Origin: Achromobacter sp. MFA1 R4
Lineage (GTDB): Bacteria; Pseudomonadota; Gammaproteobacteria; Burkholderiales; Burkholderiaceae_B
Direction of reading: 5' to 3'
Assembly (NCBI RefSeq): GCF_900156745.1
Contig: NZ_LT707065.1
Coordinates: 5,468,086-5,532,085, forward strand
Length of the DNA stretch: 64,000 nucleotides
Shown here: in pieces, positions 9,516 to 21,522 of the stretch
Numbering within the stretch: the stretch's first letter is position 1
Layout: each line of letters opens with the position of its first letter
Position numbers and translations under genes: made by a program
Notes under the pieces: model-generated
Told to the model about the DNA's origin: nothing
Databases searched by the model: none
The model's input: only the letters and a program-made list of their open reading frames with translations

Positions 9516-10289
9516 TCAGACGTATTGATAGCGCAACAGGCGGTGCTTGAGGTTTTCAAGCACGAACTGGTCGATCAGCGCGGCCAGCACGGCGATGACC
9601 AGGATGTTGGTCATGACGCCCGTCATGTCGGCGATTTCGCCCGAATAGGCCAGCGAACGTCCCAGCCCCTTGCCGAAGCCGATCAGCATTTCCGCCGAGA
9701 TCAGCGCACGCCACGCATTGCCGAAAGCAAGCTGCGCGCCGGTGATGAGTTCGGGCATGACGGCGGGCAGGTACACCCGCTTGACCAGACCCCAGCGCGT
9801 GGCGCCCATGACGCGCGCCGCCGACACGTGCACGCGCTGCACGGATTCGGTGGCGTTCATGACGCTGAGCGCGGCCGGAAAGAACGCGGACAGCGCCACG
9901 ACCACGATGATGGGCGTGTTGCCGAAGCCCATCACGATCAGGAACAGCGGCACCCAGGCGATGGACGGGATCGATTGCAGGATGACGATGGCGCTGCGCA
10001 GGACTTCGCGAAAGAAGAACAGCACGGCGGCCACCAGCCCGAAGCCGACGCCGGCCGCGAGCGCCAGGCCGTAGCCCGCGCCCAGGCGTCCCAGCGTGCC
10101 CATGAGGCTCTGGTGGAACGACTGCTTGCCCAGGTCTTCGAACAGGCGCTCGACCACCGCGGGCACGCCCGGCATGAGAAAGTCGGGGAGCGCGAACGCG
10201 GCCAGTTGCCAGAGGGCCAGAATGAACAGGACGCCCAAAACGCCCGCAATGTGCTTGCGGGCGCCGGTCACACGAGTCGATGCGCTCAA
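9516..10289 (-). CDS. ABC transporter permease, SsuC/TauC type
   Basis: Inner-membrane permease of the nitrate/sulfonate/taurine importer family, 257 residues with about six hydrophobic spans. The EAA loop region reads SAARVMGATRWGLVKRVYLPAVMPELITG, which is typical (EAA variant). The start codon is TTG, overlapping the stop of the upstream binding-protein gene as TTGA, so translation is coupled. It works with the adjacent ATPase and binding protein. The family also includes thiamine-precursor and aliphatic-sulfonate systems, so the substrate is open. Confidence 0.9.
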   Translation of the reverse strand: MSASTRVTGARKHIAGVLGVLFILALWQLAAFALPDFLMPGVPAVVERLFEDLGKQSFHQSLMGTLGRLGAGYGLALAAGVGFGLVAAVLFFFREVLRSAIVILQSIPSIAWVPLFLIVMGFGNTPIIVVVALSAFFPAALSVMNATESVQRVHVSAARVMGATRWGLVKRVYLPAVMPELITGAQLAFGNAWRALISAEMLIGFGKGLGRSLAYSGEIADMTGVMTNILVIAVLAALIDQFVLENLKHRLLRYQYV

Positions 10290-11284
10290 AGCTTGCGAGC
10301 CTCTTGCCAGGACAGATCAACGATGCTGGAGACGTCGTACGGCTTGCCGTCACGCGTCTTGAGCGATCCCTGGGCCTGCAGGATGTCTGCGATCTCCTGC
10401 ATGCGGGCCGTGTCCTTGTCCGTCAGCTTGGGCGTGAACACCTGGGTGCTGATGGCTTCGGCGATGACGGTTTCGCGGGGGAGTTCACCGCGCGACAGCG
10501 TCTTGAGCGTGGGCTCGGCGATGAAGTAGGAGGCGATGAGCTTGGAAGCCTGCGCGGGTTCCTTCTGCAGCAGCGTGATGGCCTGGTTCTGCGCGTCCAG
10601 CGCCTTCCAGACGTCGTCCTTGCGCTTGGCAAGGGTTTCGCCGGACGTGATGACGACCATGCACGGGAACGGCCAGGCCTGGCCGACTTCGTAGATCTGC
10701 TTGACCGGCGCGACCAGTTGCGCGATGCGGTCGTAGGGCTCGAACAGGAAGGCCGCGTCCACGCGCTTGCCCACCAGCGACTGCACGGCGACCGCCGGGC
10801 TCACGCCCATGACGTTGACGTCGTCGGCCGACAGGTTGCCCTCCTTGAGCACGACGCCCTTCAGGACCACGTCCGCGGTGCTGCCCTCGGCTTGCGAAGC
10901 CAGGGTCTTGCCCTTCAGGCCGGCGATGTCCTTGATGCCGGAATCGTCGCGCACGACCAGCGAGTGATAGCCCTGCTGCGCGCCGCCCACGACCTTCAGG
11001 TCCGCGCCCTTGGAGGCCCAGGCCACGGCGTTGGTGAACCCCAGCACGCCGATGTCGAGCTGGCCGCCGACGATGGCCTTGATCAGGTCCGTGCCCGACT
11101 TGAACTCGATCAGCTCGGAATCCAGGCCGGCCTTCTTGTAGTAGCCGCCCTCTTGCGCGACGATGGCTTGCGCATCGTCCATCACGCGCAGGTAGCCGAC
11201 GCGGAATTTCTCAGCCGCCATCGCGGGGGCCGCCGCCAGCAGCGCCGCAGCCAGCGGCAGGGACAACCATTGCTTCAGTTTCAT
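10286..11284 (-). CDS. ABC transporter substrate-binding protein, SsuA/NMT1-like
   Basis: Periplasmic binding protein of the sulfonate/nitrate/thiamine-precursor family, 332 residues. A signal peptide (MKLKQWLSLPLAAALLAAAPAMA) is clear. Family features are KFRVGYLRVMDDAQAIVAQEGGYYKKAGL and KSGTDLIKAIVGGQLDIGVLG. The ATG with GGAGC is chosen; a GTG seven codons earlier is in frame but has no ribosome site. It is the second gene after the ATPase and overlaps the permease start by 4 bases. Confidence 0.9.
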   Translation of the reverse strand: MKLKQWLSLPLAAALLAAAPAMAAEKFRVGYLRVMDDAQAIVAQEGGYYKKAGLDSELIEFKSGTDLIKAIVGGQLDIGVLGFTNAVAWASKGADLKVVGGAQQGYHSLVVRDDSGIKDIAGLKGKTLASQAEGSTADVVLKGVVLKEGNLSADDVNVMGVSPAVAVQSLVGKRVDAAFLFEPYDRIAQLVAPVKQIYEVGQAWPFPCMVVITSGETLAKRKDDVWKALDAQNQAITLLQKEPAQASKLIASYFIAEPTLKTLSRGELPRETVIAEAISTQVFTPKLTDKDTARMQEIADILQAQGSLKTRDGKPYDVSSIVDLSWQEARKL

Positions 11285-11351
11285 CAGGAGCTCCAGGGGA
11301 TTCACGGTCCGGCGGCGCCGGGGCGCGGCCGAGGGGTATGTCAGAAAGGGG

Positions 11352-12122
11352 TCAGGCGGCCAGGGCCATGTTCGAGTGCGCGTCCGAGCCGTCGACTGCG
11401 ATGCCCAACAGGCGCAGGATCTCGCGCTTTTCGGCGGCCAGGTCGGCCAGGTCGTGGGTCTTGGCGCGGTGGGCCAGGTTGAATTCGCGCAGCACGCGCG
11501 CCGGGCGCGGGCTGAAGACGACGATGCGGTCGGCCAGGAACAGGGCTTCGTCGACGTCGTGCGTGACCAGCAGCACGGTGGGCTTTTCCTGCGCGATGAG
11601 CTGGCGCAGCACGTCCTGCAGGCTCAGGCGGGTCAACGCGTCCAGCGCGCCGAAGGGTTCATCCATCAGCATGGTCTGGGGCTGCGCGATGAACGCGCGG
11701 GCCAGCGCCGCGCGCTGGCGCATGCCGCCGGACACCTGGTGCGGATAGTAGTGTTCAAAACCCGCCAGGCTGACCCGGGCAAGCCATTCGCGCGCGGCGA
11801 CGCGGGCGCGCTTCTTGGGCGTGTTCTGGAATTCCAGGGCCAGCGCCACGTTGTCTTCGAGCGTCAGCCAGGGATAGAGGGCGTGCTCCTGGAACACCAG
11901 CGTGCGGCTGGGATGCGGACCGGCGACCGGCTTGCCGTCCGCCAGCACGCGGCCTTGCGTGGGCATTTCGAGCCCCGCGGCCAGGTGCAGCAAGGTGGAT
12001 TTTCCGCAGCCGGACGGCCCGACCAGCGCAACCAGTTCGCCGGTCTTGAATTCGCTGGTGAAGCCATCCACGACGGGCAGGTCGCCGAAGTGCTTGTGGA
12101 CGTGATCGAAGGTCAGATTCAT
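11352..12122 (-). CDS. ABC transporter ATP-binding protein, SsuB/TauB type
   Basis: ATPase of the four-gene importer, 256 residues. Walker A is GPSGCGKST near residue 40, the signature is VSGGMRQRAALARA, Walker B is MLMDEPFGALD and the switch histidine is in VTHDVDEA. It is the first gene of the operon ATPase, binding protein, permease, second binding protein. The conserved domain begins at MNLTFDHVHKHFG. A possible promoter lies 50-80 bases upstream. Confidence 0.92.
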   Translation of the reverse strand: MNLTFDHVHKHFGDLPVVDGFTSEFKTGELVALVGPSGCGKSTLLHLAAGLEMPTQGRVLADGKPVAGPHPSRTLVFQEHALYPWLTLEDNVALALEFQNTPKKRARVAAREWLARVSLAGFEHYYPHQVSGGMRQRAALARAFIAQPQTMLMDEPFGALDALTRLSLQDVLRQLIAQEKPTVLLVTHDVDEALFLADRIVVFSPRPARVLREFNLAHRAKTHDLADLAAEKREILRLLGIAVDGSDAHSNMALAA

Positions 12123-12173
12123 GGAAACGGATCGTGGGCGCGCGTGAAAAACGAGCCTCAAATCTAACAATTC

Positions 12174-12203
12174 GTTATATGAATCCAAACGATTGATATC
12201 GAA
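12174..12203 (-). promoter_or_regulatory. Possible promoter of the SsuABC-like importer operon
   Basis: On the minus strand a TTCGAT -35-like and TATAAC -10-like hexamer are 18 bases apart, about 50 bases before the ATPase start. The surrounding 60 bases are distinctly AT-rich for this chromosome and contain a near-palindrome centred on GATATC that overlaps the -35, a possible regulator site. Confidence 0.35.
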
Positions 12204-12231
12204 TGTCTTTACTGCTTCCAGTAATAACGCA

Positions 12232-13458
12232 TCAGATCGGCGCCGACGGCGCCTGCTGCCGGCTGGCGGCGCGCTGCAACCCGAAGGCGATCGCCAGGCC
12301 CACCAGCACGGACAGCGAGGCCGCCAGGAAGATCGCCGGATAGCCGAAGCCGCTGGAGATATAGCCGGCGACCGGTCCGGTCACGCCCAGCGCGAGGTCC
12401 AGGAAGGCCGAGTAGGCGCCCAGCGCCGCGCCCCGGCTGCCGGCCGGCACGCGCGCCACCGCCTCGACGCCGATGGCCGGGAACACCAGCGCGAAGCCGC
12501 AGCCGGTCAGCGCGGCGCCCATCAGGGCCAGGCCGGGATTGGGCGCGAGCCACAGGAGCAACAGCCCCGCCGCTTCGACCAGGAAGGACACCTGCGCGAC
12601 CCGGAAGCCGCCAAAGCGGGTGATGGTGCCGGCAAACAGCAGGCGCACGCCGATGAACGCGCCGCCGAAGGCGCTGAGCGCATGGGCCGCGCCTTCCCAC
12701 GAGCGGCTGGCGTAGTACAGCGCCACGAAGGCCGCCAGCGTGCCAAAGCCTACCGACCCCAGGCCCAGCGCCATGCCGTGCGGAAAGACGCGCAGCACCA
12801 CGCTCTTGAACGCCATGCGGTGCCCGCCGACGATGGCGACCGCGGCCCGGGCCATGGCCAGCCCCAGGCCGGCCAGCCCCAACAGCAGCACCGCCCCGCC
12901 CAGCGCGCCCATGCTCCAGTGCTTTTCAAGCTGCACGCCCAGCGGCGCGCCCAGCGCCAGCGCGCCGTAGGTGGCGATGCCGTTCCAGGAAATCACGCGG
13001 GCCGTGTGCAGCGGCCCTACCCGCGAGATCGCCCAGGTCGCCGCCCCGGTGCCCACCCAGCTTTCACCAAAGCCCAGCGCCAGGCGGCTGAGGATGATCG
13101 CCGTCAGGCTCAGCCAGTCGGTCCGTTCGAAGGCATACGCCAGCAGCAGGAAGATCCCGCTGACCGCGCATGCCGCCATGCCGATGACGACGGTCTGCTT
13201 CGGCCCGACCGTGTCGGCCATGCGCCCGGCATGCGAGCGGCTGAGCAGCGTGGCCAGGTATTGGACGCTGATCGCCAGGCCGGCCAGCACGGAGCCATAG
13301 CCCAGGTTGCCGTGCACGTAGCCCGGCAGCACGGCGAGCGGCAGGCCGATCGCCAGATAGCAGATGAAAGTGAAGAATGCGATGGCGACGATGCGGGCCG
13401 TCAGCGTGAACGTGCCGATCTGCGCGCCATCGGGCGCGGCATGCTGGGTGGAGGACAT
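12232..13458 (-). CDS. MFS transporter, YfcJ/YhhS family
   Basis: Twelve-span major facilitator exporter, 408 residues, of the family that includes E. coli YfcJ and YhhS. Signatures are YLAIGLPLAVLPGYVH in span 1 and GYGSVLAGLAISVQYLATLLSRSHAGRMADTVGPK between spans 2 and 3. The start used gives MSSTQHAAPDG; an upstream in-frame extension is not membrane-like and is rejected. It is transcribed toward the importer operon. The substrate is unknown. Confidence 0.88.
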   Translation of the reverse strand: MSSTQHAAPDGAQIGTFTLTARIVAIAFFTFICYLAIGLPLAVLPGYVHGNLGYGSVLAGLAISVQYLATLLSRSHAGRMADTVGPKQTVVIGMAACAVSGIFLLLAYAFERTDWLSLTAIILSRLALGFGESWVGTGAATWAISRVGPLHTARVISWNGIATYGALALGAPLGVQLEKHWSMGALGGAVLLLGLAGLGLAMARAAVAIVGGHRMAFKSVVLRVFPHGMALGLGSVGFGTLAAFVALYYASRSWEGAAHALSAFGGAFIGVRLLFAGTITRFGGFRVAQVSFLVEAAGLLLLWLAPNPGLALMGAALTGCGFALVFPAIGVEAVARVPAGSRGAALGAYSAFLDLALGVTGPVAGYISSGFGYPAIFLAASLSVLVGLAIAFGLQRAASRQQAPSAPI

Positions 13459-13545
13459 TGGGAAAACAGGAGAAGGCCTGGCCGGACACCGGCCAGGAAC
13501 GGGCCGGATGATAGCGCGCGCGGGTTGCGCCGGGCTGAACAGAAA

Positions 13546-13579
13546 CAAAAAGCGGCGCACCCGACCGAGTGCGCCGCTT
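13546..13579 (-). terminator. Rho-independent terminator after ybiT
   Basis: On the minus strand an 11-bp stem (AAGCGGCGCAC with its complement, 8-base loop) runs into a T-rich tract, about 20 bases after the ybiT stop codon. Confidence 0.85.
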
Positions 13580-13598
13580 CATGGAAGGCCGTGCGGGA

Positions 13599-15203
13599 TC
13601 AGGCCTCGATGCCGCGCGAGGACAGGTAGTCTTCGTAGCCGCCGCGATAGTCGACGATCTCGCCGGAAGGCAGGATTTCGATCACGCGCGTGGCCAGGCC
13701 GGACACGAACTCGCGGTCATGGGAGACGAACACCAGGGTGCCTTCGTACTTTTCCAGCGCGAATTGCAGCGACTCGATCGATTCCATGTCCAGGTGGTTG
13801 GTGGGCTCGTCGAGCAGCATGACGTTGTGCCGGCCCAGCATCAGGCGGCCGAAGGTCATGCGGTTCTTTTCGCCCCCGGACAGCACCTTGGGCGCCTTGG
13901 GCAGGTCGTCCGCCGAGAACAGCAGGCGGCCCAGCACCGAACGGATCGACTGGTCGTCGTCGCCCGGCTGGCGATGGTTGCCCATCCAGTCCAACAGGTT
14001 GATGTCGGTCTGCAGGAAGTGATCGGACACGTCCTGGGCCATGTAGCCCAGGTCGGCGTTGTCGGACCACTTCACCGTGCCCGAATCGGGTTGCAGGTCC
14101 AGGGCCAGCAGGCGCAGCAGCGTCGTCTTGCCGACGCCGTTGGCGCCGATGATCGCGATCTTCTCGCCGGCGTCGACCATGGCCGAGAACTTCGTGATGA
14201 CCGGCGCGTCGTAGGCCTTGGTCAGGTTCTCGACGGTGACGGCCAGGCGGTGCATGACCTTGTTCTGCTCGAAGCGGATGTACGGGTTCTGGCGCGACGA
14301 GGGCTTGACCACGACCTGGTCGGCCTTGATGCGGTCGATCTGCTTCAGGCGCGAGGTGGCCTGGCGCGACTTGGACTTGTTGGCCGCGAAGCGGCGCACG
14401 AAGTCCTGCAGTTCGGCCACGCGTTCCTTGGCCTTGGCGTTGTTGGCCACCAGGCGTTCGCGGGCCTGGGTAGAGGCCAGCATGTAGTCGTCGTAGTTGC
14501 CGGCGTAGATGCGTATCTCGCCGTAGTCCACGTCGGCCATGTGCGTGCACACCTGGTTCAGGAAGTGGCGGTCGTGGCTGATGATGATCATCGTGCTCTG
14601 GTAGCCGTTGAGCACGTTTTCCAGCCAGCGGATGGTGTTGATGTCCAGGTTGTTGGTGGGCTCGTCCAGCAGCAGCACGTCGGGATTCGAGAACAGCGCC
14701 TGCGCCAGCAGCACGCGCAGCTTCCAGCCCGGCGCCACTTCGCGCATGGGCAGGTTGTGCAGGTCCACGGCGATTTCCAGGCCCAGCAGCAGCTCGCCCG
14801 CGCGGGCTTCGGCGGTGTAGCCGTCGTATTCCGCGAACTTGGCCTCCAGGTCGGCCGCGCGCATGTAGTCGTCTTCGGTCGCTTCCGGGTTGGCGTAGAT
14901 GGCGTCGCGCTCGGACATGGCGGCCCACATCTCGGTGTGGCCCATCATCACGACATCCAGCACACGCACGTCTTCAAACGCGAACTGGTCCTGGCGCAGC
15001 TTGCCAAGGCGCACCCCGGGCTCGAGCGAAACGTTGCCGGCGGAGGGTTCGAGGTCGCCGCCGATGATCTTCATGAACGTGGACTTGCCCGACCCATTGG
15101 CCCCGATCAGCCCGTAACGGTTGCCTTCCCCGAACTTGACGCTGACGTTCTCGAAAAGGGGTTTGGGACCGAACTGGATGGTGAGATTGGCGGTGGATAT
15201 CAC
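13599..15203 (-). CDS. ybiT: ABC-F family ATPase YbiT
   Basis: A soluble ABC-F protein with two ATPase domains, a ribosome-associated translation-factor type. It matches E. coli YbiT along its whole 534 residues, from the N-terminal MQFG-like [17 protein letters not shown] to the C-terminal [12 protein letters not shown]. Walker A motifs are GANGSGKST and GANGVGKTT, both DEPTN Walker B regions are present, and the linker has the [10 protein letters not shown] segment. The start codon is GTG with a weak ribosome site. It ends at a strong terminator, so it is probably monocistronic. Confidence 0.93.
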   Translation of the reverse strand: MISTANLTIQFGPKPLFENVSVKFGEGNRYGLIGANGSGKSTFMKIIGGDLEPSAGNVSLEPGVRLGKLRQDQFAFEDVRVLDVVMMGHTEMWAAMSERDAIYANPEATEDDYMRAADLEAKFAEYDGYTAEARAGELLLGLEIAVDLHNLPMREVAPGWKLRVLLAQALFSNPDVLLLDEPTNNLDINTIRWLENVLNGYQSTMIIISHDRHFLNQVCTHMADVDYGEIRIYAGNYDDYMLASTQARERLVANNAKAKERVAELQDFVRRFAANKSKSRQATSRLKQIDRIKADQVVVKPSSRQNPYIRFEQNKVMHRLAVTVENLTKAYDAPVITKFSAMVDAGEKIAIIGANGVGKTTLLRLLALDLQPDSGTVKWSDNADLGYMAQDVSDHFLQTDINLLDWMGNHRQPGDDDQSIRSVLGRLLFSADDLPKAPKVLSGGEKNRMTFGRLMLGRHNVMLLDEPTNHLDMESIESLQFALEKYEGTLVFVSHDREFVSGLATRVIEILPSGEIVDYRGGYEDYLSSRGIEA

Positions 15204-15312
15204 GGTGTATTTGCGTTTGAAGGCGCCCGAAGGCGCATGCGGGGAAACCGGCTAGTGTAGCAAAGGGGCTGCGGCCCCAATTGGAGCCGCCCCGGCGCCC
15301 GCGCCGCCCGGA

Positions 15313-17721
<2,409 letters not shown>

Positions 17722-17794
17722 GAATATGCGTGAAATAAGGCGACAGCCGCCATTTTGCCTGAATGCGGCAGCGGCTGCGCCCTCACGCACTGCC

Positions 17795-18295
17795 CTACTG
17801 GCGGATGGGCGAGCTCATCGTGCCCGTGCCCGTGCCCGGCGCAGGCGCCATGCCCGGTGCGGGCGCCATGCCCGGCGTGGTGCCGGCCGGCGCCATGGTG
17901 TCGGCGGGCACCTGGATCACGGTTTCGCGCAGCACGCCGCCGCCCTGCACGCTGCCTCGCACGTTGGTGGGCGAAGTCATCTGCGTGATGCAATTTTGGC
18001 GCTGCGCTTCCGGCAGGCGATTGCAGCGGGCCAGCATATTCTGCTGGAGTTGGTCAGGACTGCCTTCCTGCAGATTCTGGCGGCTACGCTCCTGGCGCGC
18101 GGCGCCGGCCTCGCGCAGGCACGCATCCAGCGATTGCCCGGTAGTGCCGCTCTTGCAGGCCGCAACGTCCTGCTGGTAGCGGGATTGCGACGAGCCGTTG
18201 GTGTCGGCGGCGCTGGCGGCGCCGGACGCCAGCATCAGGCCGGCCGTGCAGAGAATCGCAGCAAGACGCTTCGAGGGCATGGAAACAGGTTTCAT
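17795..18295 (-). CDS. Small secreted protein with Met-Ala-Pro-Gly repeat tail (hypothetical)
   Basis: I do not recognise a family. The 166-residue protein has a Sec signal peptide (MKPVSMPSKRLAAILCTAGLMLASGAASA). A polar domain follows with three cysteines in the patterns VAACKSG, LDACLREAG and LARCNR, plus a fourth in QNCITQ. The last 40 residues are a Pro/Gly/Ala/Met tail with PAPGMA-type repeats. AGGAG sits 6 bases before the start. It is likely periplasmic, with two possible disulfides (inference). Confidence 0.75.
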   Translation of the reverse strand: MKPVSMPSKRLAAILCTAGLMLASGAASAADTNGSSQSRYQQDVAACKSGTTGQSLDACLREAGAARQERSRQNLQEGSPDQLQQNMLARCNRLPEAQRQNCITQMTSPTNVRGSVQGGGVLRETVIQVPADTMAPAGTTPGMAPAPGMAPAPGTGTGTMSSPIRQ

Positions 18296-18451
18296 GGTCA
18301 GCTCCTTTAGAAGAGATTGAACCCGGGCGGCGCGTCGTTGCGTTGCGCTGCCCACTGACCTCACTATCCCATGACGGCGCGATGGGGGACATGTCCAGCG
18401 ACGTGAATTCGTAAGGTTACGTTTCAGCGCTAAAAATGGGGACGCAAAAGA

Positions 18452-18793
18452 TCAGCGGGCGTCCTTGTCCGCCTCGGCCTTGGTCAAGCGGCTGCGATAG
18501 GTGGCGGCGCGCATCAGCAGCATGGCCGTGACCGGGGACGACACAATCAGCAGCAGCGTGATGATGACCTCATGAAACACCGGCCGCGCGGACATCGCCG
18601 AAAACACCAGGATGGAGGCCGCCAGCACGCAGGCGCAACCCAGGGTGTTGCCCAGCGTGGGCGCGTGGATGCGCGACTGGAAATCGCGGAAGCGCAGGAG
18701 ACCGGCCGAGCCGGTCACGGCAAGCAGGCCGCCCAGCACCAGCAGGATGCTGGCGGGAATGGAGGCCCACAGCGGGAGGTCGACGTCCATCAT
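18452..18793 (-). CDS. phaG: Monovalent cation/H+ antiporter subunit G
   Basis: Last gene of the Pha/Mrp-type antiporter operon, 113 residues with three membrane spans. Family signature is GSAGLLRFRDFQSRIHAPTLGNTLG. The start overlaps the phaF stop as ATGA. The C-terminus is a charged cytoplasmic tail (RLTKAEADKDAR). The subunit has no catalytic role on its own; it is needed for the assembled complex. Confidence 0.9.
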   Translation of the reverse strand: MMDVDLPLWASIPASILLVLGGLLAVTGSAGLLRFRDFQSRIHAPTLGNTLGCACVLAASILVFSAMSARPVFHEVIITLLLIVSSPVTAMLLMRAATYRSRLTKAEADKDAR

Positions 18794-19071
18794 GGCTCGA
18801 TGACCTCGCCGCGCAGCAGGAAACGCGCCATCGCGGTGGATCCCACGAAGCCAAAGAGCGCGATCAAGAGCGCGATGTCGAAATAGACGGACGTGCCGGA
18901 ACGGATGCCGAACACCAGCATCGTCAGCATGCCGTTGATATACAGCGTGTCCAGGGCCAGGACGCGGTCCTGGGCGGTGGGACCGCGCAGCAAACGGATG
19001 GTGGCAAGCACCATGCCCAGCGCAAAACACAGCAAGGCAAAGGATGCCGCCCAATACAGTACGGAATTCAT
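18790..19071 (-). CDS. phaF: Monovalent cation/H+ antiporter subunit F
   Basis: A 93-residue, three-span subunit with the family motif RGPTAQDRVLALDTLYIN. Both ends overlap the neighbouring subunit genes by 4 bases, so it is translated as part of the coupled operon. Confidence 0.9.
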   Translation of the reverse strand: MNSVLYWAASFALLCFALGMVLATIRLLRGPTAQDRVLALDTLYINGMLTMLVFGIRSGTSVYFDIALLIALFGFVGSTAMARFLLRGEVIEP

Positions 19072-19550
19072 TCAAACATCTCCATCAACGGGCGCTCGTA
19101 GCGCTGTTGCACCAGCTCGAACCAGTGGTCTTCGTTCTGCAGGTCCAGCACATGCAGCTTCAGGCTGTGGTCCTCGGTCAGGTCCACCCAGACGGTGCCG
19201 GGCGTGTACGTGACGATGCAGGCCAGCAGCGCCAGGCCATGCGGATCGCGCATGGTCAGGGGGATCTTGATGAACCCGGGCGAAAACTCATTGGGGCGCG
19301 GATTGAGGATCAGCTTTGCCACCGCGATGTTGGACCGGATGATGTCCAGCGTCACGCGCAGCATGAGCGGAACCGCCTTCCACAGCCGGCGCGGCCGCGC
19401 GTGCAAGGGGCGCAGGCGCGCGGCGGCCCACGTGAACCACAGCGCCAGCGCGAGGCCCAGCGCGATCTGTCCGGGCGAAACGCTTTCGTTCAGAACCAGC
19501 CACAGGACGAACAGGAGCGTGGGCAGGATCAGGAAGTAAAGTCGGCGCAT
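19068..19550 (-). CDS. phaE: Monovalent cation/H+ antiporter subunit E
   Basis: A 160-residue subunit with two N-terminal spans (LYFLILPTLLFVLWLVLN and GQIALGLALALWFTW) and a soluble C-terminal half. The family segment is CIVTYTPGTVWVDL. The true start is the ATG overlapping the phaD stop; the frame stays open far upstream as an antisense artefact of phaD. It is conserved in all Mrp/Pha/Mnh operons between D and F. Confidence 0.9.
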   Translation of the reverse strand: MRRLYFLILPTLLFVLWLVLNESVSPGQIALGLALALWFTWAAARLRPLHARPRRLWKAVPLMLRVTLDIIRSNIAVAKLILNPRPNEFSPGFIKIPLTMRDPHGLALLACIVTYTPGTVWVDLTEDHSLKLHVLDLQNEDHWFELVQQRYERPLMEMFE

Positions 19551-21181
19551 CAGCTTCCTCCCATGGCGCCGCGCACGGTCTGCGCGGACATGACGGCGTC
19601 GATATAGGATGCGGGCTGGTCCAGCGACCGGGCCGCATCGTCCAGGTAGGCCGATACCGGTCCGGCGCCCGCGGCCAGGCCCACGCACAGCAGCACCAGC
19701 ACCGCCACCGGGCCGGCCTCGATGAGGCGCAGGCGCGGCGTGCTGCGGTCGTCGCTGGCCCAGAACACGCGGATGCCGGTGCGGCCCAGCCCGATCAGGC
19801 CCGCCAGTCCCGACACCAGCACCGCCGCCACGAGCAGCCAGGCGTCCCGCGGCGGCGCCGACTCGGTCGCGGCGGAGACGGCCGCCGACAGCAGCGAGAA
19901 CTTCGCCACGAAGCCCGACAGCGGCGGCAGCCCGGTCACGAGCAAGGCGCAGGAGATGAAGGCCAGGCCCAGGAAGGCCATGGCAGCGGGAATCGCCACG
20001 CCCACCACGTCGTCGGACCGGTTCACCGAGGCGGGGTCGTCCAGGTCGAAGGCATCCAGGGTGACCGCCAGCACGTTGGCGCCGAAGCTGCGCGTGCGTT
20101 CGATCAGTTCGGCCAGCAGGAAGAACGCGCCCGTCGTCAGCACCGAGCTGATCAGATAGAACAGCGCGGGCCCCGTCAGCGTGACGCCCGGCATGCCCAG
20201 CGCGGTCAGCAGCGTGCCGGCCGACACGATCACGCAGTAGCCGACCATTTTTTCCAGTTGCTGGGTCGCCAGAAGGCCCACCGCGCCGAACAGCAGCGTG
20301 GCCATCCCCGCGGCGAACATCCAGTCCAGGCTGAAGGCCGCGGGCGCGCCCGTGGGCAGCAGCAGCGACCCGATGCGCAGCAGCGCGTAGATGCCGACCT
20401 TGGTCATGATCGAAAACATGGCGGCGATCGGCGCGCCCGCCGAGCCATATCCCTTGACCAGCCAGAAGTTCAGCGGCCAGGCCCCCGCCTTGACCAGGAA
20501 GGCCACGCCCAGGATGGCGGCGCCCGCTTCGAACAGCATGCGGTCCACGCCCGCCAGGTTGCCGGCGCGCAGCGCCAGGTCGGCCATGTTGAGCGTGCCC
20601 GTCACGCCGTAGATCAGCGCGATGCTGATGAGCAGCAGGAACGAGGCCACCAGGTTCACGGCGATGTACTGCAGGCCCGCGCTGACGCGCGCCACGCCGG
20701 ACCCGTGCAGCAAGAGGCCGTACGAGGCCGCGAGCAGCACTTCGAAGAACACGAACAGGTTGAACAGATCGCCCGTCAGGAAGGCGCCGTTCAGGCCCAT
20801 CAGCAGAAACTGGAACAGCGAATGGAAATGCACGCCGGCGCGGTCCCAGCGGGCCAACGCGTAGATCAGCGTGGCCAGTCCCAGCACGGCGGTCAGCGTC
20901 AGCATGACCGCCGCCAGCCGGTCCACCACCAGCACGATGCCGAACGGCGCGGGCCAGTCGCCCACCAGGTAGGCCCCTACCCCGTTTGGCCAGACGTCCG
21001 GCACGCCGCCGCCGGCCACGAACAGCAAGGCGATCGCGGCGGCCAGTTGGGCCAGGGTCGACACCAGCGCGATGCCGCCGCGCGCATAGCGGCTGGTGTC
21101 CGCAAGCAGCAGCATGGCCGCGCCCGCGACCAGCGGGATGATGATGGGCAGGACAGGAAGATGTTGAAGCCAGAAACTCAA
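19550..21181 (-). CDS. phaD: Monovalent cation/H+ antiporter subunit D
   Basis: A 543-residue member of the NADH-dehydrogenase ND2/ND4/ND5-like antiporter family, with about fourteen spans. Characteristic segments are [24 protein letters not shown] and the [16 protein letters not shown] motif with conserved lysine. It is a core ion-translocating subunit alongside PhaAB. The start codon is TTG, overlapping the phaC stop as TTGA. The rare start may tune its translation in the coupled operon. Confidence 0.92.
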   Translation of the reverse strand: MSFWLQHLPVLPIIIPLVAGAAMLLLADTSRYARGGIALVSTLAQLAAAIALLFVAGGGVPDVWPNGVGAYLVGDWPAPFGIVLVVDRLAAVMLTLTAVLGLATLIYALARWDRAGVHFHSLFQFLLMGLNGAFLTGDLFNLFVFFEVLLAASYGLLLHGSGVARVSAGLQYIAVNLVASFLLLISIALIYGVTGTLNMADLALRAGNLAGVDRMLFEAGAAILGVAFLVKAGAWPLNFWLVKGYGSAGAPIAAMFSIMTKVGIYALLRIGSLLLPTGAPAAFSLDWMFAAGMATLLFGAVGLLATQQLEKMVGYCVIVSAGTLLTALGMPGVTLTGPALFYLISSVLTTGAFFLLAELIERTRSFGANVLAVTLDAFDLDDPASVNRSDDVVGVAIPAAMAFLGLAFISCALLVTGLPPLSGFVAKFSLLSAAVSAATESAPPRDAWLLVAAVLVSGLAGLIGLGRTGIRVFWASDDRSTPRLRLIEAGPVAVLVLLCVGLAAGAGPVSAYLDDAARSLDQPASYIDAVMSAQTVRGAMGGS

Positions 21182-21522
21182 GATTGGGACTCCCGTCCGT
21201 CGACGTGGTCGGTGCCCGTGAGGCCACGCGAGGCCAGCAGCACCACCAGGAACAGCGCGGTGGTGGCAAAGCCGATGACGATGGCGGTCAGCACCAGCGC
21301 CTGCGGCAGCGGATCGGCATACCAGGAAGGATCATGCGCCGAGGCAGGGTCCACCACCGGCGGACGGCCGGAGGTCAACCGGCCCATGCCGAAGATGAAC
21401 AGGTTCACCGCATAAGAGACCAGCGACAGGCCCATGATGAACTGGAACGTCCGGGGCCGCAGCAGCAGCCAGACGCCCGAGCCCGCCAGCACGCCGATCG
21501 CGGCAGCGTATATCAATTCCAT
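21178..21522 (-). CDS. phaC: Monovalent cation/H+ antiporter subunit C
   Basis: A 114-residue NuoK-like subunit with three spans. The motif GLSLVSYAVNLFIFGMGRL matches the MnhC/MrpC/PhaC family. Its ATG overlaps the phaAB stop by one base (TGATG), and it ends within the phaD start. The symbol refers to the pH-adaptation operon, not to polyhydroxyalkanoate synthase. Confidence 0.9.
   Translation of the reverse strand: MELIYAAAIGVLAGSGVWLLLRPRTFQFIMGLSLVSYAVNLFIFGMGRLTSGRPPVVDPASAHDPSWYADPLPQALVLTAIVIGFATTALFLVVLLASRGLTGTDHVDGRESQS

Noticed and set aside
19068..21269. A 733-residue minus-strand reading frame spanning phaD and phaE
   Set aside because: Only its last 160 codons are real (phaE). 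The rest is an Arg/Gly-rich out-of-frame shadow of phaD.
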